NCBI GenBank assembly: GCA_964058845.1
Contig: CAXKVR010000066.1
Span: 186,001 to 250,000, forward strand
DNA length: 64,000 nt
Direction: 5' to 3'
DNA from: Carex sylvatica
Lineage: Eukaryota; Streptophyta; Magnoliopsida; Poales; Cyperaceae
This document shows positions 24,516 through 34,501 of the stretch, in pieces. Below the pieces are notes generated by a model. It worked only from the letters and a program-made list of their open reading frames with translations. It had not been told where the DNA came from and searched no databases. The position numbers and the translations under genes were made by a program. Within the stretch, counting starts at the first letter, position 1. The number at the start of each line of letters is the position of its first letter.

Positions 24516-24852
24516 ATGGCCCATGGTGGCACAAATTTCGGATTTTTAAGTGGAGCAAATACTGATTCAAATGACGAATCTGCTTACAAGCCTGACCTTA
24601 CATCTTATGATTATGTGAGTATTTATCCGGAGTTTCAAAGTATCTTAAGCATAGCTAATTTCGATGTTCTAATTTCAAAGTATCTTACAAATATTGAATC
24701 TGGTTTCAAATGTCTTGGTTGCAATTATTTTATTCCAAATGTTTTCTGATATTAATAGTTATGATAACATTGTTGAAAAGGTCTTCTTATTTGGTTTATT
24801 TAGGATGCACCAATTAAGGAGTATGGTGATGTGAACAATGCAAAATACAAAG
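24516..24852 (+). pseudogene. Captured beta-galactosidase 17 (BGAL17-like) exons
   Basis: Exon 24,516-24,614 encodes MAHGGTNFGFLSGANTDSND, then ESAYKPDLTSYDY. Exon 24,804-24,852 encodes DAPIKEYGDVNNAKYK. GT-AG borders are intact on both. MAHGGTNFGF..GAN and TSYDYDAPI.E.GD are signatures of family GH35 near the active-site barrel, and the NAKYK ending fits the BGAL17 branch. Only about 50 codons of a roughly 700-residue enzyme are present, so it is a captured fragment without catalytic capacity. Confidence 0.88.
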
Positions 24853-25394
24853 GTATGTGAAAATATAATGTTAATCTTCTCATGTTGGCTGAGAAAAAAA
24901 ATGGGTTAGTTTAGTTCTAAGGTTGACATTTTCATTCAAATTTAGAATTTCTTTCTTCTAGTAAGGTATGAACTATGAAGTTTTATAATTAATTTTGTCA
25001 TGAATTGTAGATTCATGATAGAGCCCAGGTGTGTTTGTGTCTTGTTCAGAAGGTGAGAGAGCACTGTCGTTGGATTATTGACTTTTGCTTTTATATGATA
25101 TGTTGATAAAGTTCATTTGTGATTAGAGGTGAGAGAGCTTGATACTGGGTTGGGGTTTTGTGCAAGATCAATCTGTTCTTGGGTTAGTATTTGCTTAATT
25201 CTTTGGATCTGTTCTTGTGAATGTTGAATAATAATGAAATACTTTGATGTGTAAATTACCCGATACTTAGATGTGTAAATTAGGATGTGTTATTTGATAT
25301 CTTTATTTCCAAATGCTTGTTTTATATATAGGCCAGCAAAAATATATGGTAGCTGGCCAAATATTAAAATTTATTTATTTATTTAAAAAATATC

Positions 25395-25546
25395 TAGTGT
25401 TGGCTAATTGATAAAAAGCCGACACTAATGCTTTACTTTTAGTGTCGGTCAATTATAAGTATTAGTATCAGCTCCATTAGTGTCGTCCAATGTCCGACAC
25501 TAATACCCATAAACAGCCGACACTAATTTCAAGTTCTCCACTAGTG
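25395..25546. repeat. CACTA right subterminal repeat array
   Basis: Several AGTGTCGG / CCGACACTAAT motifs in both orientations precede the terminal TTCTCCACTAGTG. They mirror the array at 18,640-18,930. Confidence 0.88.
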
Positions 25547-26136
25547 TCATTATTTTTTATATATAGACCAGGTTGTCAAATGTTATAAATAATGAGCTTG
25601 AAACAGTACTTTATTATTATTTCATGAAAAAGACAAAGGTCACTGTGCATTATTCAAATAATACAAGTTAGAACATAATTGTCTAATTAAAATTCTCATT
25701 CAACCATCCTTATAGTTATATATCCTTACCTATTTTGAGTTGTAAATTTGTTAATACGGATATATTACTTATCTGGATACATCACTTCAACACCATTTTC
25801 ATTAAATGTAATATACGGTACATCATTACAAATAAATATGATTCAATTATTGATGATCTTACTTTATTAATTTACTCATAGCCCATCCAAACTGTTTAGA
25901 TTTTCTCGCTCTTTTTGTTTCTACAGTTTAAAAGTTTGTGCTATGCTCTAGCTTTTTGTTGTTACAAAATAGTACTGCGAGAGTAATTTGAAAAAAAAGA
26001 CTTTCAAATTCATACTATGACCCTAAAATTATTTTTTTATTCCAAAATTATGGACTGAACTTGAAACTACATCGGTCCCCTTATTTACCTCCTTCCCTCA
26101 GCTCCTACGAACCTCTTTTATCCCTTTTAGGTTTCA

Positions 26137-26400
26137 ACTTTGACATCCGTTGTGCACTTACTCTTTCTATGTCTAGTGGCAGTGAAGGTTTGGTTTCATA
26201 CTCAACAAATCCTGGGATATAAATTAATATACAAGCCACGAGGAACTATGAATGAGGTATGGCACGCCTCGTGGATCGTGGTCCATTACAAGATCAACTT
26301 CTCATCTATCAAAACAAGAATGGGCGGTGAGGTTTACATATGTGGCCCGGCAGATTTGGAAGCTACGCGCAATTCTATTACTTTCAGGGAATAAAGCAAA
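26137..26400 (+). mobile_element. LINE C-terminal (zf-RVT) remnant
   Basis: An 84-codon open frame contains SVVHLLFLCLVAVKVW, which resembles the E..HLFF.C..A..VW zinc-binding segment at the end of plant LINE polyproteins. In a shifted frame ARQIWKLR and then RNSITFRE follow, like the IW..RN...F tail. Both frames are needed, so it is frameshifted. A chance open frame cannot be excluded. Confidence 0.4.
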
Positions 26401-26875
26401 CCTCCGAGATTCATAGCTCAATTTGTTGTGAATGAGATGAACTTGTGGTTGAAGTTTTGCTAATTAATTTGTAATCACTGTAGTTGCATAGTACCATTTT
26501 GTCCCGATTGATGTGATCTTGACTTTTATCCAATACAACTCTGACAGTTTCTGTCAGCTTATCAAAAATAAACATCGAAATAACAATATTCTTCACTTAT
26601 TCCTACTATGAAGTTTTGTCCTTGTAATTTGGAGGGAGCGTTAGAATATTTAAGGGAGAGAGCAGCACATTGAAGAATTAACAGACACTATATATAGCTA
26701 GTAATGAAACGTTCACCATACTTATTATACACTAGCTAGTAAAGAGACAACATTCATCAGCCATTTACAGTGCGGTACGATTCAATACGGGCCATTGTTT
26801 ATTCTCTTTTTAGCCTAAACTACTTCAAATCCGTTGGTACGATTAGGAATTTCTTTATTTTTAGAAAATAAAAAT
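26401..26875. other. Spacer, nothing recognised
   Basis: AT-rich DNA between the LINE remnant and the inverted repeat. Confidence 0.4.
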
Positions 26876-27922
26876 TATTGTACAATCTGTTTTAAAATTC
26901 GTACAATTTTTTTTAAGTTAAATGGTCCGGATCTAATTCGACAGAATCATATACTTCATTTGATCTCAGAAACCAGGACGATCACTATATATATATTATT
27001 AATTTGGAGGTAATTCGCTCTATTAATTTAGATGGAACCTAGCTAATTAAGAATCGTCTATATATAGTTCAGCCATCTCAGTACCAAATTCGGATAATAC
27101 CTATATATATAATTTATTTTCAAACGCCGGAATGCTTTATTTTGTCTAATTTGATCAAGAATGTTTCAAAGTCAACTATTCGTGAACATTCTGTGACGAT
27201 TGACGAGGTTTCTGTTTATTTTATTTATTTATTAATATTTTCATGGATAAGATGAAGGTTTAATTATGCCATTTTGACGAAGTCATTGATTGCACATTCA
27301 ACATATCATAGTATTGTTTATTACCTTGACAATTTGTATTAAAAGAAAAACAAAAACTTAATTATAATTTTTTATATCATGTTGTCTGTTAATTATAAAG
27401 TACATCCTACGAATTAAATAGTCGTGTTTGCTTATAGAGATCCATTTCTACTTGTATAAGAATAAAAAGAAACGAAGAGAACATATGTATAATTAAGCGC
27501 TAATTATGATCCATTTTCTTCTTCCTTTCTCTTTTCTTTGTTTCTTCGAGTTTTTCAAACGTAGGAGAGAGAGGAAAGAGACTTGGGAGGTGGACTGGGA
27601 AAAAAAAGGACTGTATTTTATTTTTACTTTAACACCCGTGACAAAAATATATTATGATATATTAATTTTTGCTGATTATTATATATTTGTTTCCAAATTT
27701 ATTTATATTTCTCTGTATTTAAACATGTTTATATGTATTCGTGCTAGATGTGTCATGTTGTGCTGTGTTAAATTTCACTAGAATGAACAAAACACACCTC
27801 TATGAACACGGCACAGACACAACACAGAGTATGATGTATATCCCTCAAGAATTTTGAAATTACGTATTTTCGCCTTCATAATTCATAATATAGTAGTTTT
27901 CCTTCAAAATTTAAAATACTCA
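26876..27922 (+). repeat. Left arm of a 1-kb inverted repeat (partner 40,950-42,003)
   Basis: From 26,876 to about 27,822 this is the reverse complement of 40,960-42,003 in intron 1 of the receptor-kinase gene. Matches include the ATTGACGAGG/CTTCGTCA, TGCCATTTTGACGAAGTC and CACGGCACAGACACAA regions. At 27,835-27,922 a second stretch matches the reverse complement of 40,013-40,095. Open frames inside it have no domain. Confidence 0.85.
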
Positions 27923-28007
27923 CACATTGACCTATTTTATTGTATTTTTTATTAAAACTCATTTAAAATTAATAAAAGTACTATTATCTTTCATTAAGAA
28001 TAAAAAA

Positions 28008-28163
28008 GGGGAATTTCATATATACCACTCAAATTTTATAAAATTATGTATTTACCATTACAAATTCTATAATTACGTATTTACCATCATAAATTCTAAT
28101 AACTCACATATTTATCCAATTAATTAAAAATTAAGATTAAGTATGTTTAATACAGATATAATT
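28008..28163 (+). repeat. Left terminal inverted repeat of a Mutator-like unit
   Basis: About 155 bp beginning GGGGAATTTCATATATACC are the imperfect reverse complement of 38,898-39,053. Long inverted ends of 100-500 bp are typical of Mutator-like elements. TAAAAAA adjoins both outer edges (28,001-28,007 and 39,054-39,060). It is only 7 bp and A-rich, so the duplication is not proven. Confidence 0.65.
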
Positions 28164-28180
28164 ACGTGCATATAAGCATA

Positions 28181-28210
28181 CTAGTATCGTGCCCGTGCGT
28201 TGCAACGGGA
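28181..28210 (-). mobile_element. Helitron 3' terminus (minus strand)
   Basis: On the minus strand CCCGTTGCAACGCACGGG is followed by CACGATACTAG and then T. The short hairpin about 11 nt before a terminal CTAG, with T beyond, is the Helitron 3' signature. The same end, in + orientation, is at 49,534-49,562. The 5' TC end was not located; it would lie to the right. Confidence 0.6.
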
Positions 28211-28980
28211 TCACATTATAATCAATAATTATTCAAAAATTAAGAGACATGCTATTAGAGAATTTATATAATTCTGTATTTTAATTATTTTGAACCATGA
28301 TCTCGAATAATAATTTAATAATGTGATAATTTGGTATTTCTAAATACCAATGGGTATTTAGAAATAGGTATGATTATCAACAATTTAAATTCATCATTTG
28401 AAATCAATTTGATAGATTTTAAAATTGAGTTCACAAAGAGACTTAATGAACTTAGGAACACAATAATTCTACTCCTTTTTTTATATATAAGTTTCTAGGT
28501 GACGAGTAACTTGAATGACTGATACACAACTTCAAATGATCACGCTCCTGATTTATTCAAACATTGTGGTAACTCTCCAAATTGGAGGATGGTTCAAATG
28601 GCTCTATTTTATTTGGCCTCTAACATATTTCTATTTCTTATTTTTCTAGATAACAAATATTTAAAAAAAAATATGTCAAAATAAAACTGTTATAAGCAAT
28701 CTATATTATTTTCTCTACATTTGCATAAAAAATTATCACTCTTTAATTTTTATTTATATGAATCAATGAGTTGAAAAATCAACATTCATAATTTATCCAC
28801 ATCAATGTTAATATTTATAATTAATCAACATTCATAATGAAGTGTTGCTAAAGCCAATACAAGGCTTTTAAATTTAATACACTCAACATTGAGAAACAAA
28901 AAAAAAAAACCCTATATTAATTGATAAAAAATTGGTACATAAGATTAAAAACATAGATAATTTATGAAGTTGCTATCAGC
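28211..28980. other. AT-rich DNA left of the LTR retrotransposon
   Basis: No coding content was recognised. It may be the body of the minus-strand Helitron whose 3' end is at 28,181. Confidence 0.35.
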
Positions 28981-30426
28981 TGATATCTCCATATTATATC
29001 TGAATTATGGCCCTAATGTACACTGAAACCTGTGCTTTAAAGCCTAAGAATGTGGACTTTTTACTTATATTTCGATGAAATGTGGTACTGCTATGCTTCG
29101 TTTGGTATTTTGCAGGAAAAATGGCGAAAAACTGGTTCTGACTACTTTTCATACGGCCCGTATGATATTCTGTACGGACCGTACAAGTTCTGCCCAACCA
29201 CACAAAAGGATCCACAACAGAGGCATAGAGTCTCCAAGACAAAGCCCAAGCATACGGTCCGTACGGGATTCTGTACGGGCCGTACAACGCTGATTCGGAA
29301 AATCCAGCTGGAATCTGAATTGAGCACGATTTGAGGAGCCGATTAGGAAACCCCTGGAGACGTGATCTGGGGCATTAAAGGAGATATTTGACAGCAGAAA
29401 AGGGGAGATCAATCAATAACTTTCCATCATTCATTCTTGCTAGGCTTGGATAGGAAAAAAAGAAGAAGAGAAGGGAAGAACGCAAGTTTTGCAACGGATC
29501 TTCGGATTTTCCACTGTTTTATCATGAACTCTTTTATTTCTTGTTATTTGTGTTATCTTATGAACATGAGTAGCTAATTTACTTTGTTTCTAGGGTAAGA
29601 TGTAGTTTCTAGTTTAGCTTTGCTTGTATGCTACTTGGATTTTGTGTTGAACGCTTGGTTTTTACTTTGTTATGTAGTATTTTTATTGCTCTATTTGTGC
29701 TTACTTGAATCTGATTAGTCATCCCGTTAGATGAATGCGCACATCTAAGTGTTAGGAGCCAAGTCTATGAAATTCATTCCAACCTAATAAAGTATATGAA
29801 GTAGGGTGAAACCAAGGAGTACCCGAAAGACGAAACTTTCCTTGAGGCGAAAGTCCTTGGATACTTTTAGTAAACTAACAAGTAACTTAGATAAATTAGG
29901 CCAAAAAGCGAAAGTTGAGGTTTAACGCATCTAAGAGGGAAGTACTTGAGTCCGGTAATCGGGTATTAGGCCAAAATGCGAAAGTTGAGGTTAGGTATCT
30001 AGATCTGGTCAAAAGAAACCCTAAACACAGTATCAACACAGGAAACAGTAGCTGCAACATTAACTCGAGGTCCCATACGGACCGTACGGGAATATGTACG
30101 GGCCGTATGCCTTGAGGCTGAACAGAAATGAAATCTGAACCCTGGAAACTCCTTTTTATCAATTGAAAACAACTTTAATTATCTTTTACTGTCTTTTAAT
30201 CAGTAGAATTGTTAGAACTAAAACCAAACCAACTTCTCTCACTTCTAGAATCTTAAGTGATTTTAAGATAAGTCCAGTGTTTTTCTTCCGTCCCTGTGGA
30301 TCGATACCTGAGCATACTCAACGACAGGATAGTGCACTTGCTATCTGAATTGACAGAGTATAACAAAGGTTTAAGAAGTATAGCTTGCTATACTGAAACT
30401 TTTTAGCATATATTCTCGTGCGATCA
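28981..30426 (+). repeat. 5' LTR
   Basis: It begins TGATATCTCC and ends CGATCA. It contains three pairs of the CATACGG-N-CCGTACR palindrome (centres 29,157/29,178, 29,258/29,279 and 30,081/30,102). It also has a 70-bp-spaced direct repeat (29,896-29,922 and 29,966-29,992, AGGCCAAAA.GCGAAAGTTG). Short open frames in it are by-products of the palindromes. Confidence 0.96.
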
Positions 30427-30432
30427 AGTTTT

Positions 30433-30450
30433 TGGCGCCGTTGCCGGGGA
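30433..30450 (+). other. Primer-binding site, tRNA-Asp
   Basis: TGGCGCCGTTGCCGGGGA lies 6 bp after the 5' LTR. It is the exact complement of the CCA-end 18 nt of plant tRNA-Asp and would prime minus-strand cDNA synthesis. Confidence 0.93.
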
Positions 30451-30710
30451 CGGCAACTAAAATTCTATACTTTTTCTTATTTTTGCTTGATTCTAGATTT
30501 TAATTTTAATTTTTCGTATTCCATCTTTGCAGGAACATACTGGAAGAGTCACTGCCCAAGAACCACTACCAACTTAGAAGCAAAGGGCAAACTTCCAACT
30601 CATTTATTCCAGCACCACCACATCTGTCACCTCTCCGTACGGCCCGTACAAAATTCATACAGGCCGTACAACCTGACAACAGAGGCCAGACAGATCCAGA
30701 ACGAAGCAAA

Positions 30711-33227
30711 ATGAACAACCACGGTACTGAACAAGATCCACTCAATGATGGTACTGGACAAGGTCCAACCGCCGAGGATCAATTCTCTGATGACGAAGGA
30801 GCAAACTTAGCGCCAAGGACGTTGCGAGAGTTCAATGTCCCGCGAGCTAGAGATGTTAGAGATGTTAGAGGAGCAATCCGATTGCCAAGGATTGTAGGCA
30901 ACCAACCCAACTTCAATCCGGGCGTTGTCAACATCTTTCAGCAAAACACATTCCATGGCATGGATCATGAGGATCCGCATGCCCATGTTCAAACCTTCCT
31001 TGAATGCTGTGCCACCATTAAAATTAATGGCGCAACAGCTGATTATATTAGACTTGCTTTATTTCCTTTCACTCTTAGGGATAAAGCCAAGAAATGGTTA
31101 GGGTCATTACCAAGGGATTCAATCACCACTTGGAGGGAATTGTCCAAACTGTTTTTGACCAGATTTTTCCCCTATAAAAGAACTGCCAAGGTTAGGACCC
31201 AACTGACCAGTTTCAAACAAAGGTCTGATGAACCACTGAATGAGGCATGGGAAAGGTTTAGGGAATTGCAATACTCTTGTCCACATCATGGTATTCCCGA
31301 ATGGTTACTTATTCAATCTTTTTATGCTGGTTTAACTGATACCACTCGTACTTCTGTAGATGCAGTTGCAGGTGGAGCTCTCATGGATCGAGATGCTACT
31401 GAGGCAATGAACTTAATCGACAATATGGCGACTAACCAACAGTGGTCCGGCCGAGAAGGCAATCGAGCAACTGGAGGTGGCCGACTTGAGCTCGATCAGA
31501 TCACCGCTCTCACCGCCAAGTTTGACGCCATGCAGAAGGCTTTTGACAAGATGAGTGTCAAAGCACTTGGTAATCAGCAACCACAGCCTTGTGTTATGTG
31601 CGGAGACGAAGGGCACGAGTATGAGAATTGCCCGCTTGCGCAAAGGGATGAAGGGCCCGAGCGAGTTAATTCTCTCAACAGTGAACCATCCTACTTCCTA
31701 AAACCTCCTTTCAGCCGAACCTATTCCAAGGACCCGATTGAACAACAGAATTGGAGGTGGGAGCAAAACAATCCCACACAATTCAACAACAACCCTTCTG
31801 GCAGCAACAACAATAACAACCACAACTTCTACAACAATGCTGCATTCAATAACTCAAACAACCAAGCACCATATCCTGGACCATCCAAGCCCTATGTTGC
31901 CCCTGCAGTAGAAAACTTCATGCATGAACAAGGGAAGATGAATCAAATGATTTTCGAGCAAATGCAAGCGATTAGTGCTCAATTGGTCAGTTTGGCCCAA
32001 AACAAACCTCAAAGTGGGAGCCAAACCGCACCACCACAACCTGGAATGCTACCAAGCCAGCCAGAGATCAACCCCAGGGGAGAGGCCAAAGCAGTAACAT
32101 TGCGAAGTGGGACACAGTACCAAGGACCAGCCATACCTGTCGAGCCAGAAGCCGACCATACGGTCCGTACGAAAACCGTACAGCCCGTACAGAATGAATC
32201 CGACAGACAGAAAAAGAAGGTGACCGAGAAACCACCGCCCTACCGGCCACCAGTACCATTTCCACAGAGACTAGCCGAAACCCGACTCAATGAACAGTTC
32301 TCAAACTTTCTTGGAATTCTCAAGCAATTGCACATTACCATCCCATTCACCGAGGCTTTGACCCAAATGCCAACCTATGCTAAGTTTCTCAAAGATATCC
32401 TATCCAATAAACGAAGCTTGGGGGGGCGTGAGACGGTGAAACTCACAGAGCAGTGCAGCGCAATCTTGAGTAGCGAGCTCCCGCCAAAACTAGAAGATCC
32501 GGGCAAATTCTCCATTCCTTGCCAAATCGGGAAAGCTACCATTAAGCGAGCACTATGTGACTTAGGTGCCAGCGTGAGTCTCATGCCACGCACTATCTTT
32601 GAGCGCATGGGAGTAGGCGAGCTCAAACCCACGCGCATGACTTTACAGCTTGCTGATTCTTCTGTCAGGCTACCACTTGGGATAGTGGAGGATGTGCCAG
32701 TTCTGGTTGGCAAGTTTTATGTACCTGTTGACTTTGTTGTCATGGAGATGGAGGAGGACAAGGAAATCCCTATCATTCTGGGACGACCATTTTTAAAGAC
32801 AGCTCGAACACTCATTGACGTGGAGAATGGAACCCTGACTCTGCGGATTGGAGACGAAAAGGTCCAGTTCAACCTCAATCGAGCTATGAAGTACCCATCT
32901 GAACCAGACGAACCAGAAACATGTTGCGCGATCGACGTGGTTGACCAATTGGTCAAGGAACAAAGCCGTGAGGATTATGGTAAATTTTTTAAAAAATATC
33001 CTGATTATTTATCTGAATTGCAGGAGATGAAAGCTGCTCAAGAGAAGCTGCTTGCAACAGAAGCAAAGTCTGACACTCTGGAGGACCTGACACAAGGACT
33101 GCATGCATCTCACACGGTCCGTGCACCACAATCAGAGAAGATGGAGATGGCACACGGGGCGCACAAGGCTCACACAGGGGCAGTACACGGATCAGACTCA
33201 TCTCATACGGCCCGTACCCCAGCCTAG
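30711..33227 (+). CDS. Retrotransposon gag-protease polyprotein (838 aa)
   Basis: The frame is intact from ATG 30,711 to the TAG ending at 33,227. Domains in order are an acidic N-terminus; a retrotransposon gag domain (about residues 80-230, with KKWLGSLP, FLTRFFP and a SDEPLNEAWERFRELQ-type stretch); a CCHC zinc knuckle with C294, C297, H302 and C307 for RNA binding; an Asn/Gln-rich linker (about 340-400); and a retropepsin-like aspartic protease with D617-LGAS and the ILGRPFL flap-side motif near 689. The product should form particles and cleave itself. The element lacks polymerase and integrase, so these must come from an autonomous relative. In-frame copies of the palindrome encode HTVRT-type stretches near codons 482-493 and in the last 40 residues, so those segments are young additions. 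Upstream ATGs in the leader are few and no better start is seen. Confidence 0.93.
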   Translation: MNNHGTEQDPLNDGTGQGPTAEDQFSDDEGANLAPRTLREFNVPRARDVRDVRGAIRLPRIVGNQPNFNPGVVNIFQQNTFHGMDHEDPHAHVQTFLECCATIKINGATADYIRLALFPFTLRDKAKKWLGSLPRDSITTWRELSKLFLTRFFPYKRTAKVRTQLTSFKQRSDEPLNEAWERFRELQYSCPHHGIPEWLLIQSFYAGLTDTTRTSVDAVAGGALMDRDATEAMNLIDNMATNQQWSGREGNRATGGGRLELDQITALTAKFDAMQKAFDKMSVKALGNQQPQPCVMCGDEGHEYENCPLAQRDEGPERVNSLNSEPSYFLKPPFSRTYSKDPIEQQNWRWEQNNPTQFNNNPSGSNNNNNHNFYNNAAFNNSNNQAPYPGPSKPYVAPAVENFMHEQGKMNQMIFEQMQAISAQLVSLAQNKPQSGSQTAPPQPGMLPSQPEINPRGEAKAVTLRSGTQYQGPAIPVEPEADHTVRTKTVQPVQNESDRQKKKVTEKPPPYRPPVPFPQRLAETRLNEQFSNFLGILKQLHITIPFTEALTQMPTYAKFLKDILSNKRSLGGRETVKLTEQCSAILSSELPPKLEDPGKFSIPCQIGKATIKRALCDLGASVSLMPRTIFERMGVGELKPTRMTLQLADSSVRLPLGIVEDVPVLVGKFYVPVDFVVMEMEEDKEIPIILGRPFLKTARTLIDVENGTLTLRIGDEKVQFNLNRAMKYPSEPDEPETCCAIDVVDQLVKEQSREDYGKFFKKYPDYLSELQEMKAAQEKLLATEAKSDTLEDLTQGLHASHTVRAPQSEKMEMAHGAHKAHTGAVHGSDSSHTARTPA

Positions 33228-34501
33228 ACAGAGCAACCAACTCCTGAACCCAAACCATTTCCAGCCAACCCCAACCTCTTGGATGATTTGAAAGCTCTTC
33301 AAATGAGGATTTGGAGTTTTATAATGCAAGCTCAGCAAACTGTGATCGGAGATTTGATCGAGAAGTTCACATGCACGAAACCAGCCACCTGCCATACCAG
33401 CAGAATCAGCGCCAGTTCACACGGACCGTACAGATATCATCCGGGCCGTGCAGACCAGCACACCATCCGTGCACCTCAGAGGTGGGCGCTCCGCCCAGAT
33501 CCACCCGACCCACCTCCCACCAATCGGTGAGGCACCCCCGCTTCACCCCTCACTCCATGTCTGGTTAGTTTCCATATTTTCTTCTATTTACTTTTTCTTG
33601 TGTGAATTCAAGCATTGAGGACAATGCTTCATTCAAGCTTGGGGGGGTGGAATAGAAGAAGAAAATTGTATCTGCATTTTAGGTCATGTTTATTTTTCAA
33701 AAATTTGCGTGAATTGCGAGAATTAGGGTCAATTTGAGAAATTTTGGTTGTGACATGGTTGAATTTGGGAAATTGGAAATAACCACACATTTGGTTGAAA
33801 GAATTATAAACGATAGTCTGTTTTGGGACTTTGTGGGATTGAATTGAATTGTGTCAAGAAAGCATTTGAAACCGGACTATGCCTTGTAAAAATAGAAAAA
33901 TGGGATTTCAAAGTAATAGAAAGATTGGGACATCCATTGGTATGAATGAATATCATTGGATATGTGTATTCATGATGTATACGAAGGGAAAAGATGGAGA
34001 ATATAAGAGTACTGGCAATAAGCCGTGTTAGGCGCCTTTGAGCTCGTCTCCCATACGGACCGTACCCAGATCATACGAACCGTACACCTATAAAAAAAAA
34101 AAAAAAAAAAACCAAAAAGAGCCTTTACAAACATCAACACACGAAGTCCGTGACTTTCTGACCTAAGCTTGTTCCAAGCTTGGGGGAATTTCCAACCACA
34201 AATGAGGGCATAAATTTGGTAAAGAATGAACTATTGATACGTTTGATTCCTTAATTCTTACAAATAGCAATACATTCTTGAAGTTAGGGTTTGATCAATT
34301 GAGTTGTGGGATGAATTAAAGTTGACCAAAGGAAACCAAGTTACTATCTGAAATGACTCTATTAGATCTCTAACGAACGCAAGATCATGCATCTTTTTCC
34401 TCTTAGTAGATTAACTTGCATTTAGGTAAGTCCAACGACCCGAACCACACCTAAGTTAGAATTTTTGCTTGAGGGCAAGCAAAGTTCAAGCTTGGGGGAT
34501 T
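33228..34501 (+). other. 3' non-coding internal region of the retrotransposon
   Basis: About 1.27 kb hold no long frame and no pol or env signature. They contain two more palindrome pairs (centres 33,425/33,445 and 34,059/34,079), a poly-A run at 34,091-34,110, and AAGCTTGGGGG-type purine tracts at 33,635, 34,176 and 34,488. The last is the functional polypurine tract. Confidence 0.8.

Larger units (their letters stand above)
18640..25546. mobile_element. Complete non-autonomous CACTA (En/Spm) transposon carrying gene fragments
   Basis: The element begins CACTAGTGGAGAA at 18,640 and ends with the exact inverse TTCTCCACTAGTG at 25,546, a perfect 13-bp terminal inverted repeat. TCA flanks both sides (18,637-18,639 and 25,547-25,549), the 3-bp duplication expected for this superfamily. 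Subterminal AGTGTCGGC/GCCGACACT motifs lie in both orientations in about 290 bp on the left and 155 bp on the right, as in transposase-binding regions of CACTA elements. No transposase reading frame is visible, so mobility would need an enzyme in trans. The 6.9-kb interior holds exons of at least three unrelated genes, a LINE and an LTR-like segment. Confidence 0.93.

Noticed and set aside
29050..29412. Overlapping open frames in the LTR on both strands with YGPY-type repeats
   Set aside because: They arise from the CATACGG palindromes read in several frames and are duplicated in the other LTR.
33228..34501. Search for reverse transcriptase, integrase or envelope coding after the protease
   Set aside because: No YxDD-, HHCC- or membrane-protein-like frame in any of the three + frames.
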